NCBI RefSeq assembly: GCF_019880545.1
Contig: NZ_JAINVW010000002.1
Span: 124,001 to 188,000, forward strand
DNA: 64,000 nt
DNA from: Flagellimonas meishanensis
GTDB taxonomy: Bacteria; Bacteroidota; Bacteroidia; Flavobacteriales; Flavobacteriaceae
Direction: 5' to 3'
Shown here: piece by piece, positions 33,687 through 45,000 of the stretch
How the letters are laid out: every line of letters begins with the position of its first letter
How positions within the stretch are numbered: the stretch's first letter is position 1
Made by a program: the position numbers and the translations under genes
The notes under the pieces: model-generated
Databases searched by the model: none
Seen by the model: only the letters and a program-made list of their open reading frames with translations
Told to the model about the DNA's origin: nothing

Positions 33687-34874
33687 ATGGCAAAGGAAAC
33701 TTTCAATCGTTCCAAACCGCACTTAAATATTGGTACCATTGGACACGTGGATCACGGTAAAACTACATTGACTGCCGCTATTACAACTGTATTGGCGAAT
33801 GCAGGTCTATCTGAGGTAAGAAGCTTTGATTCTATTGACAATGCACCAGAGGAAAAGGAAAGAGGAATTACAATCAATACTTCACACGTTGAGTATCAAA
33901 CAGCTGCTCGTCACTATGCACACGTTGACTGTCCAGGTCACGCGGATTATGTGAAAAACATGGTTACCGGTGCCGCACAGATGGACGGTGCCATTTTGGT
34001 GGTTGCTGCTACAGATGGTCCAATGCCACAGACTCGTGAGCACATCCTATTGGGACGTCAGGTTGGTATTCCAAGAATCGTTGTTTTCTTGAACAAAGTT
34101 GACATGGTTGACGATGAGGAGCTTTTGGAACTTGTTGAAATGGAAGTAAGGGAATTGCTTTCTTTCTATGAGTACGATGGCGACAATGGACCTGTTATTG
34201 CCGGATCAGCGCTTGGTGCATTGAACGGAGAGCAAAAGTGGGTTGACACCGTAATGGAGTTGATGAATGCCGTTGATGAATGGATTGAGCTTCCGCAAAG
34301 GGATGTTGACAAGCCTTTCTTGATGCCTGTTGAAGATGTATTCACCATTACTGGTCGTGGTACCGTTGCCACTGGCCGTATCGAAACTGGAGTTGCCAAC
34401 ACTGGTGATCCTGTTGAGATCATTGGTATGGGAGCTGAGAAATTGACTTCTACCATTACTGGTGTTGAGATGTTCCGTAAAATTTTGGACAGGGGTGAAG
34501 CAGGTGATAACGTAGGTATCCTTTTGAGAGGTATTGAAAAATCCGATATCAAAAGAGGTATGGTAATCTGTAAGCCAGGTTCCGTTAAGCCACATGCCAA
34601 GTTCAAGGCGGAGGTCTATATCCTTAAGAAAGAAGAAGGTGGCCGTCACACGCCATTCCATAACAACTACCGTCCACAGTTCTACGTTCGTACAACTGAC
34701 GTAACAGGAAATATCGTACTTCCTGACGGTGTTGAAATGGTGATGCCAGGTGACAACTTGACCATCACTGTTGATTTGATCCAGCCAATCGCGTTGAACG
34801 TGGGTCTACGTTTCGCCATCCGTGAAGGTGGTAGAACAGTAGGTGCTGGTCAGGTCACTGAGATTTTGGATTAA
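33687..34874 (+). CDS. tuf: Elongation factor Tu
   Basis: GTPase delivering aminoacyl-tRNA to the ribosome. 395 aa. G1 '[14 protein letters not shown]', switch I '[15 protein letters not shown]' with the catalytic Thr, G3 '[14 protein letters not shown]' with the catalytic His, G4 'NKVDMVDD', G5 'GSALGALNG'. Domains 2 and 3 are complete, ending '[15 protein letters not shown]'. No SD; the leader is A/T-rich. Transcribed with the four upstream tRNAs. A single tuf copy in the genome is usual for this group but cannot be judged here. Confidence 0.99.
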   Translation: MAKETFNRSKPHLNIGTIGHVDHGKTTLTAAITTVLANAGLSEVRSFDSIDNAPEEKERGITINTSHVEYQTAARHYAHVDCPGHADYVKNMVTGAAQMDGAILVVAATDGPMPQTREHILLGRQVGIPRIVVFLNKVDMVDDEELLELVEMEVRELLSFYEYDGDNGPVIAGSALGALNGEQKWVDTVMELMNAVDEWIELPQRDVDKPFLMPVEDVFTITGRGTVATGRIETGVANTGDPVEIIGMGAEKLTSTITGVEMFRKILDRGEAGDNVGILLRGIEKSDIKRGMVICKPGSVKPHAKFKAEVYILKKEEGGRHTPFHNNYRPQFYVRTTDVTGNIVLPDGVEMVMPGDNLTITVDLIQPIALNVGLRFAIREGGRTVGAGQVTEILD

Positions 34875-34907
34875 ATCATTTTACAATAAATATTGAACCA
34901 AGGTGTC

Positions 34908-34931
34908 CCGTCCCGATAGCTATCGGGACGG
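34908..34931. repeat. 24-nt perfect palindrome between tuf and tRNA-Trp
   Basis: Perfect self-complementary sequence centred on GATAG/CTATC with GGGACGG ends; outer GGT/ACC extend it with an internal loop. Too few Ts follow for a convincing terminator. May be an RNA-processing or stabilising hairpin. Confidence 0.85.
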
Positions 34932-34954
34932 AATACCTTTCAGTGTAAATATAA

Positions 34955-35027
34955 ACGGGTGTAGCTCAGTTGGTAGAGCACTGGTCTCCAAAACCAGGTG
35001 TCGGGAGTTCGAGTCTCTCCTCCCGTG
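34955..35027 (+). tRNA. tRNA-Trp (anticodon CCA)
   Basis: 73 nt. A1-G73 identity elements as in E. coli, anticodon CCA in CTGGTCTCCAAAACCAG, T-arm GGGAG-TTCGAGT-CTCTC. Acceptor ACGGGTG against CTCCCGT leaves a T-T mismatch at pair 6:67. It sits between tuf and secE. No encoded CCA. Confidence 0.95.
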
Positions 35028-35047
35028 CGAAGAAAATACGAAACGTT

Positions 35048-35236
35048 ATGATCACTTACATAAAGGAATCATTTGAGGAACTGAGAAACAATGTCACATG
35101 GCTGGATCGTGAACGTGCATCCAACCTAATGGTCGTGGTTGCTGTATTTTCCATATTGTTCGCATTGGCCACATGGGGCGTGGACAGTCTTTTCAGTAAG
35201 TTGATCAGTCTGTATTTTGAAAAAATAATAGGGTAG
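35048..35236 (+). CDS. secE: Preprotein translocase subunit SecE
   Basis: 62-aa single-spanning clamp of the SecYEG channel. Amphipathic N-terminal helix 'YIKESFEELRNNVTWLDRERASNLMVVV' then one transmembrane helix 'VAVFSILFALATWGVDSLFSKLI'. ATG 35048 is chosen; the longer open frame runs back into tRNA-Trp. The nusG ATG follows immediately at 35237. Confidence 0.96.
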   Translation: MITYIKESFEELRNNVTWLDRERASNLMVVVAVFSILFALATWGVDSLFSKLISLYFEKIIG

Positions 35237-35794
35237 ATGGGTATGTCTGAGGTTCTGGAGAAAAAATGGTATGTGGTACGGGCAGTCAGTGGCCAAGAGA
35301 ATAAGATCAAGGGCTACATTGAGAGTGAGGTGGAACGAAATGGATTTGGAGACTACCTAGAGGAAGTATTGGTCCCCACGGAAAAGGTGGTGCAGATCAG
35401 AAATGGAAAAAAGATAAGCAAGGAACGGGTGTATTTCCCGGGTTATATAATGATCAAGGCTAACTTGGGAGGGGAAATGGTGCACATCATCAAATCCATC
35501 ACTAATGTTATCGGCTTTTTGGGAGAGACCAAGGGAGGTGATCCAGTACCCTTGAGAAAATCCGAGGTAAACCGAATGTTAGGTAAAGTGGATGAGCTTG
35601 CGGTCAATACAGACAATGTGGCCATTCCATTTGTGTTGGGTGAAACTGTAAAGGTTATTGATGGACCTTTCAACGGATTCAACGGGACCGTGGAGAAAAT
35701 CAATGAAGAAAAGCGTAAGCTTGAGGTAATGGTAAAGATTTTCGGAAGAAAAACGCCATTGGAACTCAGCTATATGCAGGTAGAGAAAGTGTAA
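35237..35794 (+). CDS. nusG: Transcription elongation/antitermination factor NusG
   Basis: 185 aa. NGN domain 'KKWYVVRAVSGQENKIKGYIESEV', 'VYFPGYIMIKA' and the KOW domain 'LGETVKVIDGPFNGFNGTVEKINEEKRKLEVMVKIFGRKTPLELSYMQVEKV'. Contacts the RNA polymerase clamp and Rho/S10. Start abuts the secE stop; MSEV at 35243 is an alternative. Compared with E. coli NusG it has a few extra residues between the domains. Confidence 0.97.
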   Translation: MGMSEVLEKKWYVVRAVSGQENKIKGYIESEVERNGFGDYLEEVLVPTEKVVQIRNGKKISKERVYFPGYIMIKANLGGEMVHIIKSITNVIGFLGETKGGDPVPLRKSEVNRMLGKVDELAVNTDNVAIPFVLGETVKVIDGPFNGFNGTVEKINEEKRKLEVMVKIFGRKTPLELSYMQVEKV

Positions 35795-35797
35795 GAA

Positions 35798-35823
35798 TCA
35801 GAAATCAGAGGTCTGAATTCTGA
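35798..35823. repeat. Inverted repeat directly after nusG
   Basis: TCAGAAATCAGA (35798-35809), GG, TCTGAATTCTGA (35812-35823): 12-bp stem with one mismatch and a 2-nt centre. No T-tract. Resembles TCAGA/TCTGA words in the trpB-trpA spacer. Confidence 0.6.
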
Positions 35824-35904
35824 CATCTGTAAAAATAATAGAGCTGTTACATATATAAAGTTGTGTTGCTTCCAATTGACACACTTTCATTTTAACTAAA
35901 AACA

Positions 35905-36342
35905 ATGGCAAAAGAAGTAGATAAGGTAGTTAAATTACAAGTTAGGGGAGGTGCTGCGAATCCATCGCCACCGGTTGGACCCGCCTTAGGTGCTGCCGGT
36001 GTCAACATCATGGAGTTCTGCAAGCAGTTCAATGCACGTACGCAGGACAAACCAGGCAAGGTATTGCCCGTTGTGATCACCGTTTACAAAGACAAATCTT
36101 TCGAGTTTGTCGTAAAAACACCACCAGCGGCAGTTCAATTGATGGAAGCAGCTAAGATTAAAAAAGGATCTGGCGAACCTAACAGGGTAAAAAACGGTTC
36201 AGTGAGCTGGGATCAGGTAAAGACCATAGCGGAGGACAAAATGGTGGACTTAAATGCGTTCACTGTTGAATCTGCAATGAGTATGGTTGCCGGTACCGCG
36301 CGCTCCATGGGTCTCAAAGTATCCGGTAAAAGACCTTTTTAA
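35905..36342 (+). CDS. rplK: 50S ribosomal protein uL11
   Basis: 145 aa, binds the GTPase-associated centre of 23S rRNA. '[35 protein letters not shown]' and the C-terminal '[25 protein letters not shown]' are diagnostic. Leader A-rich without SD. 20 nt before rplA. Confidence 0.99.
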   Translation: MAKEVDKVVKLQVRGGAANPSPPVGPALGAAGVNIMEFCKQFNARTQDKPGKVLPVVITVYKDKSFEFVVKTPPAAVQLMEAAKIKKGSGEPNRVKNGSVSWDQVKTIAEDKMVDLNAFTVESAMSMVAGTARSMGLKVSGKRPF

Positions 36343-36362
36343 AATCTTAAAGCAATTTATAA

Positions 36363-37052
36363 ATGGCAAGATTGACGAAAAAGCAGAAAGAAGCCCAAGC
36401 CAAGATAGATAGGAACAAACTCTATTCGCTGCAAGAGGCATCAGCTTTGATAAAAGAAATTACCAATGTAAAGTTTGACGCTTCCGTTGACATTGCAGTT
36501 CGTTTGGGCGTAGATCCACGAAAAGCAAATCAAATGGTGCGTGGCGTTGTTACCCTTCCTCACGGAACAGGTAAGGACGTAAAGGTTTTGGCATTGGTGA
36601 CCCCGGACAAGGAAGCAGAAGCCAAAGAGGCTGGTGCAGACTTTGTAGGGTTGGATGAATATTTGGATAAGATAAAAGGCGGTTGGACCGATGTTGATGT
36701 AATCATCACCATGCCAAGCGTTATGGGTAAATTAGGACCATTGGGCCGTATTCTTGGACCAAGGGGATTGATGCCCAATCCAAAGACGGGAACCGTTACC
36801 ATGGACGTGGCCAAGGCCGTGTCCGATGTAAAGGCCGGTAAAATAGATTTTAAAGTGGACAAAACGGGAATCGTTCATGCTGCCATAGGCAAGGCATCCT
36901 TTTCCGCAGATAAAATTGCAGGCAATGCCAAGGAATTGATAGATACCTTGGTAAAACTGAAGCCTACAGCTGCCAAAGGGGTGTATATGAAGAGCATCTA
37001 CATGTCCAGCACCATGAGTCCCAGTGTTCAACTAGATCCAAAAGCAGTTTAA
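36363..37052 (+). CDS. rplA: 50S ribosomal protein uL1
   Basis: 229 aa, L1-stalk protein. '[29 protein letters not shown]', '[26 protein letters not shown]' and '[15 protein letters not shown]' are family motifs. In E. coli, L1 represses its own operon; an equivalent site was not found here. 25 nt before rplJ. Confidence 0.99.
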   Translation: MARLTKKQKEAQAKIDRNKLYSLQEASALIKEITNVKFDASVDIAVRLGVDPRKANQMVRGVVTLPHGTGKDVKVLALVTPDKEAEAKEAGADFVGLDEYLDKIKGGWTDVDVIITMPSVMGKLGPLGRILGPRGLMPNPKTGTVTMDVAKAVSDVKAGKIDFKVDKTGIVHAAIGKASFSADKIAGNAKELIDTLVKLKPTAAKGVYMKSIYMSSTMSPSVQLDPKAV

Positions 37053-37077
37053 TAACTGGTAGTTCAATATTTTAGTT

Positions 37078-37593
37078 ATGACAAGAGAAGAAAAAGCAAT
37101 CGTAATAGAAGATTTGACTGCACAGTTGGCCGATAACGCTAATATTTATTTGGCGGACATATCAGGTTTGGATGCCGTTGCCACTTCTAACTTAAGAAGG
37201 GCATGCTTCAAGGCAAACATTAAGCTTGCAGTTGTAAAGAACACCTTGCTTGCAAAAGCAATGGAAGCTTCAGATAAGGAATTCGGCGAACTTCCCACCG
37301 TGTTGAAGGGCAATACTTCATTGATGTTGTCCGAAACAGGGAACGCACCCGCTAAACTTATCAAAACCTTTAGAAAAAAATCAGATAAGCCATTACTCAA
37401 GGGAGCTTTTATAGCAGAAGCTATCTACTTGGGGGATGAGAACCTCGACGCACTTGTTAACATCAAGTCCAAAGAGGAAGTCATCGGGGACATCATTGGA
37501 TTGTTGCAGTCCCCTGCTAAGAACGTTATTTCTGGACTTAAGTCCGGAGGTGGAAAATTGGCGGGTATCCTTAAGACCTTATCTGAGAAATAA
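37078..37593 (+). CDS. rplJ: 50S ribosomal protein uL10
   Basis: 171-aa stalk base that anchors L7/L12 dimers. 'YLADISGLDAVATSNLRRACFKANIKLAVVKNTLLAKAM' and 'LKGNTSLMLSETGNAPAKLIKTF' are typical; the C-terminal helix carries L12. Only 25 nt separate it from rplA, too short for a classical L10 leader structure. Confidence 0.98.
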   Translation: MTREEKAIVIEDLTAQLADNANIYLADISGLDAVATSNLRRACFKANIKLAVVKNTLLAKAMEASDKEFGELPTVLKGNTSLMLSETGNAPAKLIKTFRKKSDKPLLKGAFIAEAIYLGDENLDALVNIKSKEEVIGDIIGLLQSPAKNVISGLKSGGGKLAGILKTLSEK

Positions 37594-37646
37594 TTCGCGC
37601 ACAATAAACTAAGTATATTTTAAAATTTTTATTAAACGATAGAAAA

Positions 37647-38030
37647 ATGGCAGATTTAAAAGATTTTGCAGAACAGTTGGTTAACCTTACCGTAAAGGAA
37701 GTAAATGAATTGGCCAACATATTGAAAGAAGAGTACGGTATTGAGCCTGCAGCCGCCGCAGTAGCTGTTGCCGCTGGCGGTGCCGCTGGTGGTGGAGAGG
37801 CTGAGGCCGCTGAGGAAAAATCAGAATTTGATGTAATCCTTAAGGCCGCTGGTGCTTCCAAATTGGCAGTTGTAAAACTGGTTAAGGAATTGACCGGTCT
37901 AGGATTGAAAGATGCTAAGGACATCGTTGACAGCGCTCCTAAAGCTGTTAAAGAAGGTGTTTCCAAAGATGAGGCAGAGGGCATCAAAAAATCATTGGAA
38001 GAAGCAGGAGCAGAAGTTGAGCTTAAATAA
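37647..38030 (+). CDS. rplL: 50S ribosomal protein bL12 (L7/L12)
   Basis: 127 aa. N-terminal dimerisation helix '[28 protein letters not shown]', Ala/Gly-rich hinge '[23 protein letters not shown]', and the factor-binding domain '[68 protein letters not shown]'. Expected to be overproduced relative to rpoBC; a hairpin lies in the spacer to rpoB. Confidence 0.99.
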   Translation: MADLKDFAEQLVNLTVKEVNELANILKEEYGIEPAAAAVAVAAGGAAGGGEAEAAEEKSEFDVILKAAGASKLAVVKLVKELTGLGLKDAKDIVDSAPKAVKEGVSKDEAEGIKKSLEEAGAEVELK

Positions 38031-38051
38031 TAGCTTTTACCATACAAATTT

Positions 38052-38089
38052 GGTTAAGGTCTTTCCATAAAAATGGTTAGGCCTTAGCC
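38052..38089 (+). promoter_or_regulatory. Hairpin in rplL-rpoB spacer (attenuator/processing candidate)
   Basis: GGTTAAGG (38052-38059) pairs with CCTTAGCC (38082-38089) with one G-T pair; inside it CCAT-AAAA-ATGG forms a second stem. The T-run after it is weak. Position equals the partial attenuator and RNase III site of E. coli rplL-rpoB. Confidence 0.55.
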
Positions 38090-38158
38090 TATTTAATAAG
38101 GAGTGTATGAAGCCATGCACCGACCCATAGAATATTCACGATCAAAATTTGTCCATTG

Positions 38159-41100
38159 ATGTTCACAAACACTACTGAAAGAGTAAATTTCGCATCCGCT
38201 AAGAACATACCGGAATACCCGGATTTCTTGGACATTCAGATAAAGTCCTTTCAAGACTTTTTTCAGCTTGAAACCAAATCTGACGAAAGAGGAAACGAAG
38301 GTCTCTACAACACCTTCATGGAAAATTTTCCAATCACCGATACCAGAAACCAGTTTGTACTGGAGTTTTTGGATTATTTCGTAGATCCACCCAGATATTC
38401 CATCCAAGAATGTATAGAACGTGGACTTACCTACAGCGTGCCACTCAAGGCTCGTTTAAAACTTTATTGTACCGATCCAGAGCACGAGGATTTTGAGACC
38501 ATCGTCCAAGACGTGTATTTGGGTACCATCCCATACATGACACCCAGCGGCACATTTGTGATCAACGGTGCGGAACGTGTTGTGGTTTCGCAATTGCACA
38601 GATCCCCAGGGGTGTTCTTTGGACAGTCCTTCCATGCCAATGGAACAAAACTATATTCTGCAAGGGTAATCCCCTTCAAAGGTTCCTGGATCGAATTTGC
38701 TACCGATATCAACAGCGTTATGTACGCCTATATCGATAGAAAGAAAAAATTACCTGTAACCACCCTTTTCCGTGCCATTGGATTTGAGCGCGACAAAGAT
38801 ATTTTGGAAATTTTTGACCTCTCGGAGGAAGTAAAAGTTTCCAAAGCGGGACTTAAAAAGGTATTGGGCCGCAAGCTGGCCGCTAGGGTGTTGAACACAT
38901 GGCACGAAGATTTCGTGGATGAGGATACAGGAGAGGTAGTTTCCATTGAACGAAACGAGATTATCCTAGATCGTGACACCGTGTTGGAAAAGGAGCATTT
39001 GGACCAGATCATTGAGGCCGATGTAAAGACCATCCTTCTTCACAAGGAGAACAATGCGCAGTCTGACTATGCCATTATCCACAATACCTTGCAAAAAGAC
39101 CCTACCAACTCCGAAAAGGAAGCGGTAGAGCACATCTACAGACAGCTACGTAACGCCGAACCGCCAGATGAGGAAACCGCACGTGGAATCATCGATAAGT
39201 TGTTCTTCTCCGAACAGCGATATAGCCTTGGAGAAGTTGGCCGTTACCGAATGAACAAGAAATTGGGCTTGGATATCGGTATGGACAAAGAAGTCCTTAC
39301 CAAAGAAGATATCATCACCATTATCAAATACTTGATCGAGTTGATCAACTCCAAAGCGGAGATTGATGACATCGACCACTTGTCCAACCGACGGGTAAGA
39401 ACCGTAGGCGAGCAGTTGTCCCAACAGTTCGGTGTAGGTTTGGCGCGTATGGCCCGTACCATTCGTGAGCGAATGAACGTTCGGGACAACGAAGTCTTTA
39501 CCCCGATTGATTTGATCAATGCCAAGACTTTGTCTTCCGTGATCAACTCATTCTTCGGAACCAACCAGTTGTCCCAGTTCATGGACCAGACCAACCCGTT
39601 GGCCGAGATTACTCATAAAAGAAGATTGTCCGCACTTGGACCAGGAGGTCTTTCCCGTGAAAGAGCCGGATTCGAGGTACGTGACGTTCACTATACACAC
39701 TATGGAAGACTGTGTCCCATTGAAACACCGGAAGGACCGAATATCGGTTTGATTTCTTCACTTTCGGTATTTGCCAAGGTGAACAACATGGGCTTCCTGG
39801 AAACACCCTACCGAAAGGTGGAAAGTGGAAAAGTGGATGTAAAGAACCATATTTATCTAAGTGCCGAGGAAGAAGAAGGCATGAAGATTGCCCAGGCCAA
39901 CATCCCATTAAAGGATGATGGGACCATAGATCGTGAAAAGGTTATTGCACGTGATGAGGGGGATTTCCCGGTGGTTGATCCATCCGAGGTAAATTATACC
40001 GATGTGGCACCCAACCAGATTGCATCGATTTCCGCATCATTGATTCCCTTCTTGGAGCATGATGATGCGAACCGTGCGTTGATGGGATCAAACATGATGC
40101 GCCAGGCAGTTCCTTTGTTGCGACCAGAATCGCCTATTGTTGGTACTGGTCTTGAAAGACAAGTGGCTACCGATTCGCGTGTATTGATCAATGCTGAGGG
40201 AGATGGTGTCGTTGAATATGTGGATGCACACAAGATTACCATCAAATATAGCAGAACCGAGGAGGAACGTCTGGTAAGTTTTGAAGAAGACTCCAAAACA
40301 TACGAACTCGTAAAATTCAGAAAGACCAACCAAGGGACCAGCATCAACCTAAAACCAATCGTTAGAAAAGGCGACAAGGTGAAAAAAGGTCAGGTACTTT
40401 GCGAAGGCTATGCCACCGAAAAAGGCGAATTGGCCTTGGGTAGAAATATGAAGGTAGCCTTCATGCCTTGGAAAGGATATAACTTTGAGGATGCCATCGT
40501 AATCTCTGAAAAAGCGGTTCGGGAGGACATCTTTACTTCCATCCACATTGATGAGTATGCCCTTGAGGTAAGGGATACCAAGCTGGGTGCGGAGGAGTTG
40601 ACGAATGATATTCCAAACGTATCCGAAGAGGCAACCAAAGACCTTGACGAGTATGGTATGATCCGTATCGGGGCCGAGGTTAAGCCTGGGGATATTCTGA
40701 TTGGTAAGATTACTCCAAAAGGAGAATCAGACCCAACACCGGAAGAAAAACTGTTGCGTGCCATCTTTGGTGACAAGGCCGGTGACGTGAAAGATGCCTC
40801 TTTGAAAGCTTCACCTTCATTGCGCGGGGTGGTCATCGATAAGAAATTATTCTCACGCTCCATCAAGGACAAGAGAAAACGTTCCGAGGACAAGGAAGCC
40901 ATCGCAAGATTGGAAATGGATTATGAGGTGAAGTTCCAACAGCTGAAAGACGTTTTGATCGATAAACTGTTCGGTCTTGTTAATGGAAAGACATCACAAG
41001 GCGTCATGAACGATTTGGGCGAGGAAGTGTTGCCAAAAGGAAAGAAGTACACCATCAAAATGCTGAATGCGGTCGATGATTTCGCCCATTTGGTAGGTGG

Positions 41101-41968
41101 AAGCTGGACCACGGATGATGCAACCAATACGCTGGTGGCCGATTTGTTGCACAACTATAAGATTAAGTTGAACGATATTCAAGGTAACCTTAGAAGGGAC
41201 AAGTTCACCATCTCCGTAGGGGATGAACTCCCAGCGGGTATCATGAAACTGGCCAAAGTATACATCGCCAAAAAGCGCAAGCTGAAAGTGGGTGATAAAA
41301 TGGCCGGTCGCCACGGTAACAAAGGTATTGTTGCACGGATCGTTCGTCAGGAAGACATGCCGTTCTTGGAGGACGGAACCCCTGTTGATATCGTTTTGAA
41401 CCCATTGGGTGTGCCTTCGAGGATGAACATTGGTCAGATTTACGAAACCGTTTTGGGTTGGGCCGGACTTAAATTGGGCGAGAAATATGGAACCCCAATT
41501 TTTGATGGTGCTACATTGGATCAAATCAACGAACTCACCGACAAGGCCGGAGTTCCACGATTTGGACATACCTATCTATATGATGGTGGAACGGGACAAC
41601 GTTTTGATCAAGCTGCGACCGTAGGGGTTATCTACATGCTGAAATTAGGACACATGGTAGATGATAAGATGCACGCAAGATCCATTGGACCATACTCCCT
41701 GATTACACAACAACCTTTGGGTGGTAAGGCCCAGTTCGGTGGTCAGCGATTTGGAGAGATGGAAGTTTGGGCTCTCGAGGCTTATGGCGCTTCATCAACC
41801 CTTAGGGAAATATTGACTGTTAAGTCCGATGATGTTATCGGTAGGGCCAAGACCTATGAATCCATTGTGAAGGGCGAGACCATGCCGGAACCTGGATTAC
41901 CAGAATCTTTCAACGTATTGATGCACGAGCTCAAAGGCTTGGGCTTGGATATCAGATTGGAGGAGTAG
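38159..41968 (+). CDS. rpoB: RNA polymerase beta subunit
   Basis: 1269 aa. The rifampicin pocket '[64 protein letters not shown]' keeps the residues equal to E. coli D516, H526 and S531, so rifampicin susceptibility is expected. Active-site lysines are in '[12 protein letters not shown]' and '[14 protein letters not shown]' is the C-terminal clamp. ATG at 38159 is used; an in-frame TTG just before it is ignored. Spacer to rpoC is 38 nt. Confidence 0.99.
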   Translation: MFTNTTERVNFASAKNIPEYPDFLDIQIKSFQDFFQLETKSDERGNEGLYNTFMENFPITDTRNQFVLEFLDYFVDPPRYSIQECIERGLTYSVPLKARLKLYCTDPEHEDFETIVQDVYLGTIPYMTPSGTFVINGAERVVVSQLHRSPGVFFGQSFHANGTKLYSARVIPFKGSWIEFATDINSVMYAYIDRKKKLPVTTLFRAIGFERDKDILEIFDLSEEVKVSKAGLKKVLGRKLAARVLNTWHEDFVDEDTGEVVSIERNEIILDRDTVLEKEHLDQIIEADVKTILLHKENNAQSDYAIIHNTLQKDPTNSEKEAVEHIYRQLRNAEPPDEETARGIIDKLFFSEQRYSLGEVGRYRMNKKLGLDIGMDKEVLTKEDIITIIKYLIELINSKAEIDDIDHLSNRRVRTVGEQLSQQFGVGLARMARTIRERMNVRDNEVFTPIDLINAKTLSSVINSFFGTNQLSQFMDQTNPLAEITHKRRLSALGPGGLSRERAGFEVRDVHYTHYGRLCPIETPEGPNIGLISSLSVFAKVNNMGFLETPYRKVESGKVDVKNHIYLSAEEEEGMKIAQANIPLKDDGTIDREKVIARDEGDFPVVDPSEVNYTDVAPNQIASISASLIPFLEHDDANRALMGSNMMRQAVPLLRPESPIVGTGLERQVATDSRVLINAEGDGVVEYVDAHKITIKYSRTEEERLVSFEEDSKTYELVKFRKTNQGTSINLKPIVRKGDKVKKGQVLCEGYATEKGELALGRNMKVAFMPWKGYNFEDAIVISEKAVREDIFTSIHIDEYALEVRDTKLGAEELTNDIPNVSEEATKDLDEYGMIRIGAEVKPGDILIGKITPKGESDPTPEEKLLRAIFGDKAGDVKDASLKASPSLRGVVIDKKLFSRSIKDKRKRSEDKEAIARLEMDYEVKFQQLKDVLIDKLFGLVNGKTSQGVMNDLGEEVLPKGKKYTIKMLNAVDDFAHLVGGSWTTDDATNTLVADLLHNYKIKLNDIQGNLRRDKFTISVGDELPAGIMKLAKVYIAKKRKLKVGDKMAGRHGNKGIVARIVRQEDMPFLEDGTPVDIVLNPLGVPSRMNIGQIYETVLGWAGLKLGEKYGTPIFDGATLDQINELTDKAGVPRFGHTYLYDGGTGQRFDQAATVGVIYMLKLGHMVDDKMHARSIGPYSLITQQPLGGKAQFGGQRFGEMEVWALEAYGASSTLREILTVKSDDVIGRAKTYESIVKGETMPEPGLPESFNVLMHELKGLGLDIRLEE

Positions 41969-42006
41969 AATACTATACTTATTAATTATATCATCACCAT
42001 ATTGTT

Positions 42007-45000
42007 ATGGCTAGAATAAAAGACAATAACGCACCAAAAAGGTTCAATAAAATTTCAATAGGATTGGCATCTCCGGAGGCCATCTTGGCGGAATCCCGAG
42101 GAGAGGTATTGAAACCGGAAACCATTAACTACAGAACGCACAAGCCCGAGCGCGATGGATTGTTCTGCGAGCGTATTTTTGGTCCTGTCAAGGATTATGA
42201 GTGTGCCTGTGGTAAGTACAAGCGTATCCGGTACCGAGGTATTGTTTGTGACCGTTGTGGTGTTGAGGTAACCGAGAAGAAGGTTCGTAGGGATCGGGTC
42301 GGGCACATCAACCTTGTTGTGCCAGTGGCACACATTTGGTATTTCCGCTCGTTGCCGAACAAGATAGGTTACCTTTTGGGACTGCCTTCCAAAAAACTGG
42401 ATATGATCATCTATTATGAAAGATATGTGGTCATCCAACCAGGTATTGCAAAAGGCCCGGAAGGCGAGGAGATCCAGAAAATGGATTTCCTAACCGAAGA
42501 GGAATACCTGAACATCTTGGAATCCCTTCCATCGGAAAACCAATATTTGGAGGATAGTGATCCCAATAAGTTCATTGCTAAAATGGGAGCGGAATGTTTG
42601 ATTGACCTATTGTCCAGAATCGATTTGGAACAATTGTCGTACGAACTGCGCCACAAAGCCAATACCGAGACTTCCAAGCAGCGAAAAACAGAAGCGCTCA
42701 AGCGACTTCAAGTGGTGGAGGCACTTCGTGAGTCCCAAGATAATAGGGAAAACAAAGCAGAGTGGATGATCATGAAGGTAATCCCTGTGATCCCACCAGA
42801 GTTGCGACCATTGGTTCCCTTGGATGGAGGCCGTTTTGCCACTTCGGATTTGAACGATCTATACCGCAGGGTAATCATCCGTAACAACCGTTTGAAACGA
42901 TTGATGGAGATCAAGGCCCCAGAGGTAATCTTGAGGAACGAGAAACGTATGCTCCAAGAAGCTGTGGATTCCCTTTTCGACAATACAAGAAAAGCTTCCG
43001 CGGTTAAAACAGAATCCAATAGGCCGTTGAAGTCCCTTTCCGATTCGTTGAAAGGAAAACAAGGTCGTTTCCGTCAAAACTTGCTCGGTAAGCGTGTGGA
43101 TTATTCTGCCCGTTCCGTGATTGTTGTTGGACCGGAAATGAAATTGTACGAATGCGGTCTTCCAAAAGACATGGCAGCGGAGCTTTACAAACCTTTTGTA
43201 ATCCGTAAGTTGATTGAAAGAGGTATCGTAAAGACCGTAAAATCGGCCAAAAAGATAATTGATAAAAAAGAGCCTGTTGTTTGGGATATTTTGGACAACG
43301 TGATCAAAGGGCACCCAGTACTATTGAACCGGGCCCCCACATTGCACCGTTTGGGTATCCAGGCATTTCAGCCCAAATTGATAGAGGGTAAAGCCATTCG
43401 TTTGCACCCATTGGCCTGTACCGCATTCAATGCGGATTTTGATGGGGACCAAATGGCGGTGCACCTTCCATTGGGTCCAGAGGCCATTTTGGAAGCACAG
43501 CTTTTGATGTTGGCCTCCCAGAATATATTGAACCCAGCAAACGGTTCTCCGATTACTGTACCCTCCCAGGATATGGTATTGGGACTGTACTACATGACCA
43601 AGGAGAGAAAATCGACCCCAGAAGTGCCTGTGAAAGGGGAAGGCCTTACTTTCTACTCAGATGAGGAAGTTGTAATTGCCTTCAACGAAGGAAAGGTTGA
43701 GTTAAATGCCGGAATCAAGGTTAGGGTAAAGGACTTTAACAAAGAAGGTGAACTGGTCAACCAGATCATCGAGACTACCGTAGGTAGAGTATTGTTCAAC
43801 AGCGTGGTCCCTGAAAAGGCTGGATATATCAACACCGTATTGAACAAAAAAGCCTTGAGAAATATCATCGGCGATATTTTGGCGGTGACCGATGTTCCCA
43901 CCACTGCGGAGTTTTTGGACAAGATCAAGACCATGGGATATGAGTTCGCTTTTAAAGGCGGTCTGTCCTTCAGTTTGGGAGATATTATTATCCCGGAGGA
44001 GAAAAATGAAATGATTGCCGACGCCAACGAGCAGGTTGATGGCATCATGATGAACTATAACATGGGATTGATAACCAACAACGAGCGATACAACCAGGTA
44101 ATCGACGTTTGGACATCAACCAATGCCATGTTGACCGAGCTGGCCATGAAGCGAATTCGGGAAGATCAGCAAGGATTCAACTCTGTGTACATGATGTTGG
44201 ATTCCGGTGCGAGGGGTTCCAAGGAGCAGATTCGCCAGTTGACCGGTATGCGTGGACTGATGGCCAAGCCCAAAAAATCGACAGCCGGAGGCGGAGAGAT
44301 CATTGAAAACCCGATTCTTTCCAACTTTAAGGAAGGACTTTCCATTTTGGAATACTTTATCTCTACCCACGGTGCACGTAAAGGACTTGCGGATACCGCA
44401 TTGAAAACAGCGGATGCCGGATACCTTACCCGTCGTTTGGTGGATGTTTCTCAAGATGTGATCATCAACATAGAGGATTGTGGCACACTCAGGGGAATAG
44501 AGGTAGAAGCCTTGAAGAAGAATGAAGAAGTGGTGGAGACACTGGGAGAAAGAATCCTGGGACGTGTTTCATTGCATGATGTATACAACCCGCTAACGGA
44601 AGAATTGGTGTTGAGGGCCGGACAGGAAATTTCCGAGGCCGATGTGAAGAAAATTGAGGACACACCCATTGAAAAAGTAGAGGTTCGTTCAGCATTGACC
44701 TGCGAAGCAGCAAAAGGAATCTGTTCCAAGTGCTATGGACGTAACCTGGCCACCAATAAGATGGTTCAGCGAGGTGAGGCCGTTGGTGTAATAGCTGCAC
44801 AATCCATTGGGGAACCAGGAACGCAGTTGACCTTGCGTACGTTCCACGTGGGAGGTATCGCAGGTAACATTTCCGAGGAAAGCAAATTGGAATCCAAGTT
44901 TGGTGGAATCGCGGAAATAGAAGACTTGAGGGTAGTGGAAGGAGAGAACAGTGAAGGCAAAAAAGCGGACATTGTGATTTCCAGAACCTCTGAAATCAAG

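Noticed and set aside
37053..37077. L10 leader structure before rplJ
   Set aside because: Only 25 nt lie between rplA and rplJ; no fold could be drawn.
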